NCBI GenBank assembly: GCA_935421135.1
Contig: OW285189.1
Coordinates: 11,863,072-11,927,071 of the forward strand
Origin: Bugulina stolonifera
Lineage: Eukaryota; Bryozoa; Gymnolaemata; Cheilostomatida; Bugulidae
Direction: 5' to 3'
Length of the DNA stretch: 64,000 nucleotides
Below the pieces are notes generated by a model. That model saw only the letters and a list, made by a program, of their open reading frames with translations. It had not been told where the DNA came from and made no database searches. The number at the start of each line of letters is the position of its first letter. Positions within the stretch are counted from its first letter, which is position 1. Both the position numbers and the translations under genes were made by a program. Below, one piece after another: positions 1-7,735 of the stretch.

Positions 1-1089
1 TTTGTGACAGTGAACAAATTCATGAATTCACGAGCAAACTTTCCACTTGCAAAGTTTGGTTTGTATCTCCGGGTCACTGGTGTTCCATCAATAAGTAGTT
101 CTAATGAACTTAGGTTGTTATGTCCAAATTTGAAGGAATTTTGCTTATACTTTCCACTCTTTGCAGTATGGTTGACTAGTCCAACAAAGACTCTGTTCGG
201 CTTCTGTCCTGCTTGATCACAGTTCACTCTCACTGACTGGTGTCCAGCAGGGATGACGTGGAAATGAGTTTTTATTCGGTCAATCAGCAGTTTTATAGAC
301 TCTTGTTGCACAACCCAAACATCCATTTGTGCTTTTTGTAAAGCCGGATTGGCTTGTACACGTCGAATCCACAATTCTGCCTTAGTTATAGAAATCTTCG
401 CCCCTCCTGCAGGGTTGTCTGTCTCTGCTAAGAGGGCCATTTGTGGAATAGCACGTTGTAGATTAAGGCGAGAGCGAACTCCTGGTGGAATAAGTCTTCC
501 TTGAGAAAACATACTCAACCTAGGTCTCCCATAGAAACTCATCTCTTTACTTGCGGCTATAAGTTTCTTTCTGTTTTCAATCACTTCGGGAGGTATACCA
601 TCATTGTCTTCTCCAGTTCCTTCATCCTCCATCCACCCACTCCCAACTTTCATATATGTACTCTTAGCATCTGTACCATAGTTTAGGAGTTTTTCGACAT
701 AAGCTCTATGTCCATAGTTTGGTTCATACTCAACATCTTGCCCAGCCAGTTGAACAGTGGCAAAAGAAAAGAGACTGCATAAAATTGTCTCCTGGAACAA
801 CCTTAAGTTGTTCTTCTGCAGGTAGTATGCTTCCATCAGCCTTGCTCACCTTTACTGTGGTGTGTAAGTAAGACCTGGATAGATCTGTGTAGAGTTCATC
901 TGCGGGCGGGATGTTAAACTCAATAGTACCATCAGGGGAGTCCGTAACAGGAGCCAAAGGTACCCACTCACCTCGGAGCACGCTAGTATGAGTTGGCAGA
1001 GTGGCAAATAAGTCAAAACTGGAGTCAACCGTGTCTGGAGAGTCTTCAGAAACCTTGGAGAGAGAGATGGCTCGATGCGCGACGGACAT
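1..1089 (-). pseudogene. Polinton major capsid protein, 5' part, frameshifted and cut by window edge
   Basis: The start codon is at 1089 (protein begins MSVAHRAISL). The reading frame runs to about 765, then is lost; coding continues in another - strand frame through NYGHRAYVEKLLNYG and on to base 1. The block order is typical of Polinton double jelly-roll capsids: an N-terminal strand set, a conserved Asn-Tyr-Gly/Arg-Ala-Tyr block, a Pro-Pro-Gly-Val block and a Gln-Met-Asp-Val-Trp-Val block. The protein would form the pseudo-hexameric major capsomer. One indel near 760-770 separates the frames, so this copy is probably non-functional unless it is a sequencing error. About 360 codons are visible and the C-terminus is outside the window. 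The + strand frame over 4-216 is a shadow. Confidence 0.87.
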
Positions 1090-1251
1090 GTTTGATAGTG
1101 TGAGAGTTGTTCCATCTAGTACTTGCTCCTACAAACGTTTGTCTAAGAGTGGGGAGTGGTGAGTTTAGGAGTGGATTATATATTTATCTTTAATTTAGTC
1201 AAAAACTGTTTTTCTTTCTTTACGTTTTTTCTTTGTAGACTTTTGACTAAC

Positions 1252-1560
1252 TCATGCACGTTTGGCAGGTGGTTCACGTAGTTCGTCTTCTACATCACCT
1301 AGAAGATCCCCACCAGCTTCATGAAAACGCTTTGCTGCAGAAGATTTGAAGTTCTCTCCCTTGATTACATCTCCCAGAACCGAAGCTCCAGTAGTCAATA
1401 GCTTTTTCCAAATAGTTTTGGCACCATTCTTTAGCATGGGAAGGACCCCTCGGGCCAGTCCAGAAAAGAGTGACCCGATCCCATTACCCGTCATAATAGG
1501 TTTTCCCCTGTACACACTCATTCCCTCTCCGACCTGGTTTGCATAATAGTCTTCATACAT
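1252..1560 (-). CDS. Polinton small capsid-associated protein (adenoviral pX-like)
   Basis: A 102-residue basic protein between the minor and major capsid genes. Its pattern is an N-terminal Tyr/Arg-rich segment, then GNGIGSLFSGL (about 26-36), then a hydrophobic and Lys-rich stretch LPMLKNGAKTIWKKL (about 40-54), and a charged C-terminus. This pattern recurs in animal Polintons at the same locus and resembles the adenoviral core/minor proteins pX or VI, which contact genome or capsid interior. The frame is intact. 162 bp separate it from the MCP start and 63 bp from the minor capsid stop. The exact function is inferred from position and composition. Confidence 0.72.
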   Translation of the reverse strand: MYEDYYANQVGEGMSVYRGKPIMTGNGIGSLFSGLARGVLPMLKNGAKTIWKKLLTTGASVLGDVIKGENFKSSAAKRFHEAGGDLLGDVEDELREPPAKRA

Positions 1561-1623
1561 CTCACCTTACTCATCAGGAAAATATGGAACTATGCGAGGG
1601 GCCATTTTATTTCTCTGTCTGTA

Positions 1624-2370
1624 CTATTTCATTTCACGTGGTCTGAAACGAACCGTCAGCACAACCTTTCCACTGCGAAATGAGACCCTTTTTCCATCAT
1701 CACGTCTTATATCTACCTCGATGAGGTCTGTGATTGTATTAGACACTGGAGAGTATTGAACATTTGAAAACTCAAAGAAAACGGTGCTATTCCTTTCACT
1801 CTCTGTTATAGGAACTGTGCGAAGTAGGGGTACTAGACTATCTCCAACATGCTTTGGTGAGACTACGGAGGAGTAGACATAGAGGGAGGTAAAACCAGCA
1901 TTGATGTCTGGAGGGTTTTGACTCCTGTTGATTTCCGCAGGACATTCTACATCAGGCTCGGATCCCAACACCCACGCAACATCACGTGACATCATGAAAG
2001 AGTGTTCCTGTTCTATCAACATGAGGAAAGTTTCATTCTGTAGACTATCATAGTAAAAGCTCACCACTTTTTTTAAGTCGTAGTTTATTAGTGTTCTATT
2101 GATCTCACTCAAAAGTTCACCCATGGAAGCATACCTTCCACTCCTGGTTTCACATTTTCATTCTACTCCATCTTTTGTATTCGTAACCACTACATAGCCA
2201 TCTTCTACATTTCTCCAGGATGCAGGGTGCTGCATGTCAAGTAACCCAACCTCCCACTGTGATGAGTGAAGCTTCAATGTCTTGGCTAGCTTCGTTATGA
2301 AGTGAGCATTGGTGTTTGTGTCACTCCCACCAATGCAGACATTTGAGGTAAGTGTGACATTGAAGGCCAT
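1624..2370 (-). pseudogene. Polinton minor capsid (penton) protein with one in-frame stop
   Basis: One reading frame spans 2370-1624 and is interrupted only by TGA at 2160-2158, giving 70 codons before it and about 177 after. The N-terminus (MAFNVTLTSN then WEVGLLDMQHP) and C-terminal blocks (YVYSSVV, PLLRTVP, KVVLTVRFR) are characteristic of the Polinton single jelly-roll penton protein that caps the icosahedral vertices. Because the frame is the same on both sides, a single point mutation explains the break. CGA or TGG to TGA are likely origins. Position between pX-like protein and integrase fits the family. Internal initiation at 2124 would lose the first jelly-roll strands and is unlikely to give a functional protein. 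Confidence 0.87.
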
Positions 2371-2424
2371 CTTTGAGAGTGAGCAAAACTGAACTTACAT
2401 ATCGAATTTATACTGCCTTTGATT

Positions 2425-3495
2425 TTACACAAACTGACTAGAATCTATCCAACTATTAAATAAAGAGAGATAACCACTCCATTTTACAAAACTCTCTTCT
2501 TTTCCTCTCCTTCTCTGCTTACGTATTACTTTCTCAACTCTAAAGATTTCAGGTAGGTTAACATGTTGCAATTCTTGTGCATAGAATGTTCCATCTACTC
2601 CTTCTTTGTTTAGGTCTTCCAGTGTATAGACAGGAGGTGAGGTATGTGCCTTGACTGCTTTTATGGTGAATACCTCGGTTGACCAGTTTGGTGTGAACGC
2701 TCGCTCAAAGCTACTACGGGCCATCAAAATCCGAACATGATCGCCTGGTGAATATTTTACCCTTGTTTTCTTTAACCATCGTTTAGGTGAGAACTCATTT
2801 AACTGAACCCAAAGCTCTTCTTGATTAACATAATCAACCTCAATAGGCTTCATTCCAATTGACCTATTAAAACTATTGTTATATCCTTGGACTAGGTCTT
2901 CTACATCTTCTAAGTAGTGTCCATCTCCTCTATAAGTGAGTAGACGATGAATTTTTCCTCTCAGTGTTCTATTAAAGCGTTCAACAAGAGCAGCCTTGAT
3001 GATCTCATTCTCAGAGGTGAAATGGCTAACTCCATACTTCTTTAGCACTTCGCTCACCCTTCTGTTTAGGAACTCCTTACCTTTATCAGTTTGTATTTGT
3101 CTAAAGCTTTCATTTTCGAATAGAGAGATGAGTGCATTGGACACTTCCAGACCAGACTTGGAATGAAGAGGAAAGACCCACGCTTTCCGTGAGAAGGCAT
3201 CTATGCAGGTGAGCAAAAATGTTACTCCATCATTTGAGTCCTTGTGTGCACGCACATCAACGAGATCCGCCTGGAGTTGTTCACCAAGCCCACTCACAAA
3301 CGTTTTTCTCCTTGTAAACTTCATTCTAACCGGACGATGAAGAGTGTATGCGTCTTGACTTCTCAACCGCTCCTCAACATCATTCTCATTAATACCAGGA
3401 GGAAAAGCTAAAACTAACTTTCTCTTTCCTCCAAAAGATGGTGGTTGAAAAAGGGAGAAGTAAATATCACGTAGACCTTCATCTATATCATCCAT
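2425..3495 (-). CDS. Polinton integrase (rve core plus chromodomain)
   Basis: 356 codons, uninterrupted. The retroviral-type core is visible: first Asp in LQADLVDV (D77), second Asp in IQTDKGKEF (D137), catalytic Glu in ALVERFNRTLRG (E172), about 35 residues after the second Asp as expected. A basic linker follows and the last about 40 residues form a chromodomain (FRVEKVIRKQ...FVKWSGY...NSWI). The enzyme would insert the linear element DNA into the host genome, with the chromodomain possibly steering it to modified histones. The start overlaps the end of the upstream basic protein by 13 bases. All catalytic residues are kept, unlike the neighbouring capsid genes. No N-terminal zinc finger is evident in this frame. 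Confidence 0.94.
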   Translation of the reverse strand: MDDIDEGLRDIYFSLFQPPSFGGKRKLVLAFPPGINENDVEERLRSQDAYTLHRPVRMKFTRRKTFVSGLGEQLQADLVDVRAHKDSNDGVTFLLTCIDAFSRKAWVFPLHSKSGLEVSNALISLFENESFRQIQTDKGKEFLNRRVSEVLKKYGVSHFTSENEIIKAALVERFNRTLRGKIHRLLTYRGDGHYLEDVEDLVQGYNNSFNRSIGMKPIEVDYVNQEELWVQLNEFSPKRWLKKTRVKYSPGDHVRILMARSSFERAFTPNWSTEVFTIKAVKAHTSPPVYTLEDLNKEGVDGTFYAQELQHVNLPEIFRVEKVIRKQRRRGKEESFVKWSGYLSLFNSWIDSSQFV

Positions 3496-4051
3496 CTTTC
3501 TTTTTTAGTATTGCTTGCAAGAGGGATTGTAGGAAGCTTTCGTCTAGACCTAGTTTTGATAGGACTTCTATTATCACCCTTCCTACTCCAACGTGCACTA
3601 GCTTCTGACCTCTCTGGTTTTGTTTCTCTCCTATATGGGTGTGGTAGTGGTGACCTTGAGCCACTTCGCCTCTTTTCATCATCTCTCTCTTTCTCTCGCC
3701 CTCGCTCTTGTGCTTCTTCTTGTCTTTGTCTCCATGTATGCATTTCATTAAACCTAGTGTTAATTCCCTCTAATGTATTATACAACTCCCGCTGGGGATG
3801 GCGTGATCTCTCCAACTCCTTTAGGAACTTATTCATTTTATGAGCATGTTGCTCTAGCTGAGAGTAGATGTCTGTATTAGAGTTTTTGAGGTTAGATATT
3901 ACATCTTCTCTGCTTTTTTCTGCCAGGAGTAAATCCCCATTTGTAGAGAGTGAGGGTAGATGCTCTCCTTCTTTTTGCAGTTTCTACTGTTCATTGATTC
4001 ATATGTATGTTTATCCATAAGAAGATACTTTTTAGAAAACTTGAGACTCAT
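3483..4051 (-). pseudogene. Polinton coiled-coil / Arg-Ser-rich protein, frameshifted
   Basis: A start at 4051 (MSLKFSKKYLLMDKHTYES) lies two bases after the stop of the preceding gene. The frame is lost near 3985-3995, and coding continues in a second frame through a Leu/Gln/Glu-rich segment consistent with a short coiled coil. It then enters an Arg/Glu- and Arg/Ser-rich tail ending at 3483, 13 bases inside the integrase gene. Short N-terminal KKYLL-type motifs followed by coiled coil are common in Polinton accessory proteins. Alternatively the tail alone (ATG at 3836, 117 codons) is translated. The function is unknown; nucleic-acid binding is suggested only by composition. Confidence 0.55.
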
Positions 4052-4052
4052 T

Positions 4053-4418
4053 TCACCTTTGTCCACCACCTAATCCACCAAGCACACCTCCGAGTAAACT
4101 TGCCAATGGCTTCAAAAGAAAATCTAAAAACCCACCACGTTGTAGGATTAACTTTTTCTGTCTCACACTAGTACGAGAGTTGGTGAGATCCTCAAGTGCC
4201 CTTCTATGTCGACGTAGAGAGTTCAACTGAGCGATAGTCAGATGAACATTACCTAATAATACATTTCTAGCACACTCAACAAGGGCAAGTATAATGTCTT
4301 TGTTAGCCTCAGCAATGGTTGAATCTCTGATGGTTGCAGATGCTTTTGTCAGCGCATATATACTCAAGGCATTCCTCCTCAACCTTGGAGAAAACTTGGG
4401 TGAATCAATGTATCTCAT
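4053..4418 (-). CDS. Conserved Polinton small protein with Gly/Leu hydrophobic tail
   Basis: 121 codons, intact. The middle carries LLGNVHLTIAQLNSLRRHRR followed by a basic stretch, and the end is LQRGGF then a Leu/Gly hydrophobic tail (residues about 93-119). This 'GNV-LT...LRRH...L...LQ.GGF' layout is a recurring small protein of invertebrate Polintons and related adintoviruses. The tail looks membrane-active or capsid-embedded, but no function is established to my knowledge. It lies between ATPase and coiled-coil protein with minimal spacing. Confidence 0.65.
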   Translation of the reverse strand: MRYIDSPKFSPRLRRNALSIYALTKASATIRDSTIAEANKDIILALVECARNVLLGNVHLTIAQLNSLRRHRRALEDLTNSRTSVRQKKLILQRGGFLDFLLKPLASLLGGVLGGLGGGQR

Positions 4419-4483
4419 ACTTGATGATGGGTGTGCTCTCTTCGAGTCTAAGACAGATTATGGAAAGAGTAGAGATGTGAATG

Positions 4484-5143
4484 CTACTTATATCCCAAGG
4501 TATTCGGGATATATACAGTCATGGGAGAGTGCTCAGGAGCAAAATTACCGATCAGCATAGCCCACTCCGGGGTTTCCTGGCGAAGATTCGAGAATAGAAA
4601 AGAGTGCGGCTTACGTGTAGCACCACTAAAAGCTTCTTGGACAGCTCTTGTACTCTGAGGAAAAGCCTGCTTTGCAAGATTGGTAACAGACATTCCATCT
4701 CTGGGGCTCTTGAACAAGAAAAAGTACTGTGAGTTTATTGATACTGTTCTATTGTCTTTCGGAAAAAGGTTCTGTAGTAAGAAAAAGACGCTTATGTTCA
4801 GTTGGGGACTGAACTTTGTAAAGATTGCATTAGTAGTCTCTTTCCCCCCAACTTCCCCCATCAAGTCATCAATGATGAGCCAGCGATTCTTCCCATCACG
4901 CTCTATATCCATCTCTACATCAATGATACCTGAATGAAACCGTACTTTATTCTTGTAATCCTCAAAGCGGCATTGCCAAACTCCATAGCAGTAAATGATT
5001 TCAACAGGAGTGGGTGAAGCAATTTCATTAGCTCTCTTAATAAGGCTAAACAGTAGTTCCGTTTTTCTACTCCCTGTTGGACCACAGACTAGAGCCGTGA
5101 AGGGACTCTGCAAGCAAAGATCGATTTCTTGGTGTGGACGCAT
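4484..5143 (-). CDS. Polinton packaging ATPase (A32/FtsK-HerA-like)
   Basis: 219 codons, intact. The P-loop is GPTGSRKT at 21-28 and the Walker B motif WLIIDD at 88-93. A hydrophobic strand ending in LLQNLF (about 122-127) matches the sensor Gln-Asn of the family. Length is normal for Polinton ATPases (about 220 residues). The enzyme would translocate element DNA into capsids. The P-loop has Arg where most members have Gly or Cys before the Lys, an unusual but not obviously inactivating change. The start at 5143 is chosen because the first residues lead directly into the expected 'LQSPF' strand; the upstream membrane-protein frame overlaps it by 77 bases. Confidence 0.92.
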   Translation of the reverse strand: MRPHQEIDLCLQSPFTALVCGPTGSRKTELLFSLIKRANEIASPTPVEIIYCYGVWQCRFEDYKNKVRFHSGIIDVEMDIERDGKNRWLIIDDLMGEVGGKETTNAIFTKFSPQLNISVFFLLQNLFPKDNRTVSINSQYFFLFKSPRDGMSVTNLAKQAFPQSTRAVQEAFSGATRKPHSFLFSNLRQETPEWAMLIGNFAPEHSPMTVYIPNTLGYK

Positions 5144-5453
5144 GCTGATCCAGGTGAGTATCTGATAGAGTTGTGTTTGTTTTTAAAAAGTGTCCTTGCT
5201 TAAGTACTCCTTTGTCTTTGTCATGGGGTGGTTCCCTATCACTTAGATATGAGTAAACTGTTGGGGATAAAGATGAGCAGGAAAATATAAATAGTATTAT
5301 GATTATGTAGAATGTGAACTTCTTTCTTTTGTTGCTTCTCTCTCCTGTTTGCTCCCTTCCCTCTTCAACAGAGATAGCTACTACTTCATCTAAGAGACCA
5401 TCAGCCACATCTTCATAATTCTCATTTCTACATACCACCTCTTGCTTTGACAT
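5067..5453 (-). CDS. Putative single-pass membrane protein of the Polinton
   Basis: 128 codons. An acidic N-terminal half precedes a basic stop-transfer stretch (NKRKK, 41-45) and one hydrophobic segment FTFYIIIILFIFSC (about 46-59), then a hydrophilic tail. I do not recognise the family. The last 26 codons overlap the ATPase start in another frame, so the real C-terminus may end earlier or the tail may reflect a frameshift. Its place between the acidic coiled-coil gene and the ATPase fits the variable accessory genes of Polintons. Confidence 0.45.
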   Translation of the reverse strand: MSKQEVVCRNENYEDVADGLLDEVVAISVEEGREQTGERSNKRKKFTFYIIIILFIFSCSSLSPTVYSYLSDREPPHDKDKGVLKQGHFLKTNTTLSDTHLDQHASTPRNRSLLAESLHGSSLWSNRE

Positions 5454-5493
5454 CTTGCCCTTGTTTGAGAGAACAATTAGAATCTATACACTT

Positions 5494-5920
5494 TTATTCA
5501 TCATTACTTGCCCCTGTTGGAACCCACTGTGGGAGTTTAGTATCTTCCCCTTCTGCTTTTGCATCATCATCATCATCTAGTTTATTAGCTAGATGGAGAA
5601 TTATGTGATCATTAATCGATGCACTATCTCTTTTTTCTTCTTTGTCTTCTTTTTGCAAGCGCTTGATTTCCATCAATAACCTCTCTTTTTCCATTCTTTC
5701 CTCTGTTAACTTTCTCTCTAAGACGGCAATGCGATTCGCTCTTCTCTCTTCTTGCATCAATACTCTCTTGCATCTCTAGTGCTTCTTTCCACCCCTGTGC
5801 TCCCAACAGATCCACTTTTCGTAGTGCCACTTCTTGTTCTATCATTCTAATCTCTTGTTCCCTTTTGTCACACATTTCAGCCTCTTCTTTAGTTTCTACA
5901 TGAGCTTGCTCTTCTGTCAT
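5494..5920 (-). pseudogene. Acidic coiled-coil protein of the Polinton, frameshifted
   Basis: Start at 5920, three bases after the previous stop. The first about 55 codons are Glu/Lys/Arg-rich, then the frame shifts at about 5755-5760 and continues as ERRANRIAVLERKLTEERMEK and on to an acidic DDDDD tail, ending at 5494. Heptad-like Leu/Ile spacing predicts a long coiled coil across the join. A 1-base indel in a GATGCAAGA-like repeat region would unite the frames. The function is unknown; coiled-coil proteins of this kind are common accessory genes in Polintons. Confidence 0.55.
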
Positions 5921-5923
5921 AAC

Positions 5924-6684
5924 CTATTTAGCCTCTCCTGTAGAAGTCTCTCTCACCTCCATTCTAGCTTCTCCTGGTGAAGGGCTTCTTATCACCTCTA
6001 ACCCGTTTTTGGATGGATCTAGTTCTCCAAACAATTGCCCTGCATATACCATATTACCTCTACTAAGAATTAAGCCAGGGATGCTTTCTTCATTGAAACT
6101 CCTCTTTGCTCGCGATTTCTCCTTCCCATCCTCAAAGCGACATCTTCTTGCCCCATTCTTTAATATGTTCAATACTCTATGATAGAGCTCATTCTTTGAC
6201 CCTTCCCCACCAGGTTCATTATCTAGATATAGTGAGAAGTGAGTGCTAAAAGTGGCCTCCGCTCCCACACCAGTTTCATCCCAGTTTCCATCTTCAATGA
6301 TCTTCTCAACCTCCAGTTTACACCAGGTTGACAACTCTGCATTCCTAAGAAGGAGTAAGGGAGAAGAAACGGATGCGTTTTTAGTTTCTACCGTAGACGA
6401 AAATCTTGACCTAGCTCCTGTTAAGTCCTCATAACAAAGTGCCATTTTCCTCAACTTTTCCTCTCCTATCTTAAAAGGGGTATTCATGGAGAGTGAAAGT
6501 GTTCTAAAATAGATGGCAAGCTCTACCACTAAGGAATTATGAGCAAGTCTGTCAACCCAATACCACATCCATGGACTATTTGTTTCTTCAATATTATTTT
6601 TGATCATATAATCCCATACAGACTTCGGAGGACTTCCTTTAAAAGTATGTATCTCCCCACAGCTCCTTCAGTGACAAAAGACAT
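5924..6684 (-). pseudogene. Unrecognised Polinton protein (first gene of the right arm), 5' frameshift
   Basis: The main frame from 6607 gives 227 codons, but the same frame is open further upstream (reads SPPKSVWDYM into the nominal Met) and only an in-frame TGA near 6670 stops it. A separate ATG at 6684 (MSFVTEGA) lies in another frame, so a one-base indel near 6660 probably split the gene. The protein has an aromatic N-terminal region (SPWMWYWVDRL), a Cys/Leu middle and a Pro/Ser/Glu tail. No catalytic motif is recognised. It is the gene nearest the terminal repeat and could be transcribed first from a promoter in it. Confidence 0.5.
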
Positions 6685-6739
6685 GTTTGCTATGACTAAG
6701 CCTTCTTTGTATTAATACTATAATCGACAAACTTATCTT

Positions 6740-7311
6740 TTATAGTCCTACCCCAGTGGGACTCAGGAGGGGCAGCGGGCCGCGGCCTAGTCGCTTGGCC
6801 CGGTGGATACGGGGCACGGGCGTCGCCTCCACGTGTGCGGTCGGCGCCGCACACAACGTAGGCGGACACGGCTTGACCGCCTCAAACGATCGGTCGTTCG
6901 GGTGAGTGGGGGTTGGGGGAGGGGGGCGGTGGAGCGAGTGGGACGAGGGGTGGTGGTGGGGAGGGTGGCGAGAGGTCGGGGAGATGGGTTGGCGCGACGG
7001 CGGCAGTGGTGGTGGTGTTGGTGGTGGGGGAGAGGGAGGGGGTGTGGTGGAGGAGGAGGGGAGGAGTGGGGAGGAGGGGAGGGGAGGAGGAGGAGGAGGA
7101 GGGGGAGGGGCGTGGCTGGGTTTGGGGTTTCGAGTGTGCAAATGTTTTGTCGACCAATCAGAAGGAGGGATTTTGGGGTTACCTTGGCAAGGTCGGGTGC
7201 AAAATTTTTGTGCTTTTTTGTGATTGGTTGAAATCGGAAATACTGGCCTGTGATTGGCTGAAAACAGGGGTCAACGAGTGTGTGTCTGTGGAGAAGTGCG
7301 CTGACTATACT
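6740..7311. repeat. GC-rich, G-run-rich Polinton terminal region (likely terminal inverted repeat)
   Basis: Base composition changes abruptly here: 6755-7125 is very GC-rich with strong strand bias. The + strand is a nearly pure G/A stretch at 6905-7115 with many runs of three to six G. The surrounding DNA is AT-rich. By position it lies between the last Polinton gene and the inferred element end at 7311, so it should be the terminal repeat. The other end is outside the window, so this cannot be confirmed. Several overlapping frames here encode low-complexity Pro, Gly or Arg strings and are not taken as genes. Confidence 0.6.
7154..7257. promoter_or_regulatory. Three CCAAT boxes in the Polinton terminal region
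   Basis: CCAAT occurs on the + strand at 7154-7158 (GACCAATCAG) and on the - strand at 7227-7223 and 7257-7253 (both within TGATTGG context on +). The last two lie exactly 30 bp apart in a short repeat (GTGATTGG...GTGATTGG). Clustered CCAAT boxes next to a GC-rich segment resemble an NF-Y type promoter. The - strand pair points toward the Polinton genes. Function is inferred. Confidence 0.45.
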
Positions 7312-7735
7312 ACTGCTATGTATCAAATTATTTTCTTGAAATCTCAAGAATTTCCACATGGACTGGCATAAGGCTGAATGCTAACATACGGAAGTGTGGG
7401 AACCAACATACTGTCATAGCAAAGATGGCGCTCTCTGAACACAATTGATGCACAATTTGGCACAACTTATACATGTAGTACATGTACATGTAGATACTGT
7501 AGTGTTTTGAACTAATTCCTTATTACATAACACTTGCTATGGCAACCTACATGTAGCTTACTGTGTACATTACTTTGGCCCATAAGTCCTAGTTACTACT
7601 ACTGTCTTAGAGCTAGCATGAGTTCTATCAGTGCTAGTTTAGGACTTCGGTTAGAAGTGTGCTATTCTAGAAAAGATAACTCCAAATAGATTCTCTCTCA
7701 TGGTCAGTCATAAACAACACATAACACATAATATT
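7312..7735 (+). other. CPT2 copy 1 intron with solo-LTR debris
   Basis: From about 7315 the sequence matches the corresponding intron of CPT2 copy 2 (about 41640-41790), including the phrases 'aaggctgaat' and 'ggaaccaacat'. 7555-7720 resembles the - strand LTR fragments at 11340 and 48120 ('gataactcc', 'tttaggactt'), so it is a degraded LTR piece. The first six target bases after the Polinton would be ACTGCT. No gene is seen. Confidence 0.5.

Larger units (their letters stand above)
1..7311 (-). mobile_element. Polinton/Maverick element, right part (left part outside window)
   Basis: A run of closely spaced - strand genes contains the hallmark Polinton set: retroviral-type integrase with chromodomain, A32/FtsK-like packaging ATPase, double jelly-roll major capsid, single jelly-roll minor capsid and the small proteins usually found with them. 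DNA polymerase B and the cysteine protease are not seen and should lie left of base 1. The right end is inferred at 7311. From about 7315 onward the sequence matches the equivalent intron of CPT2 copy 2 (about 41640 onward), and the last element bases read ATACT, that is AGTAT on the - strand, fitting the AG start typical of Polinton termini. The left end and target duplication cannot be checked here. Confidence 0.93.

Noticed and set aside
4..216. Open + strand frame of 70 codons
   Set aside because: Antisense to the Polinton major capsid coding region.
852..1115. Alternative - strand frame over the MCP start
   Set aside because: Overlaps the capsid frame; the encoded sequence has no family features.
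2158..2160. TGA in the minor capsid gene considered as programmed readthrough
   Set aside because: No readthrough context or downstream structure was seen, and neighbouring genes also carry random lesions.
6740..7371. Several overlapping frames of 90-190 codons on both strands, one with a GGTGAGT after an ATG segment
   Set aside because: All are Pro-, Gly- or Arg-rich low-complexity translations caused by the G/A-biased block; several frames are open at once and none resembles a protein family.
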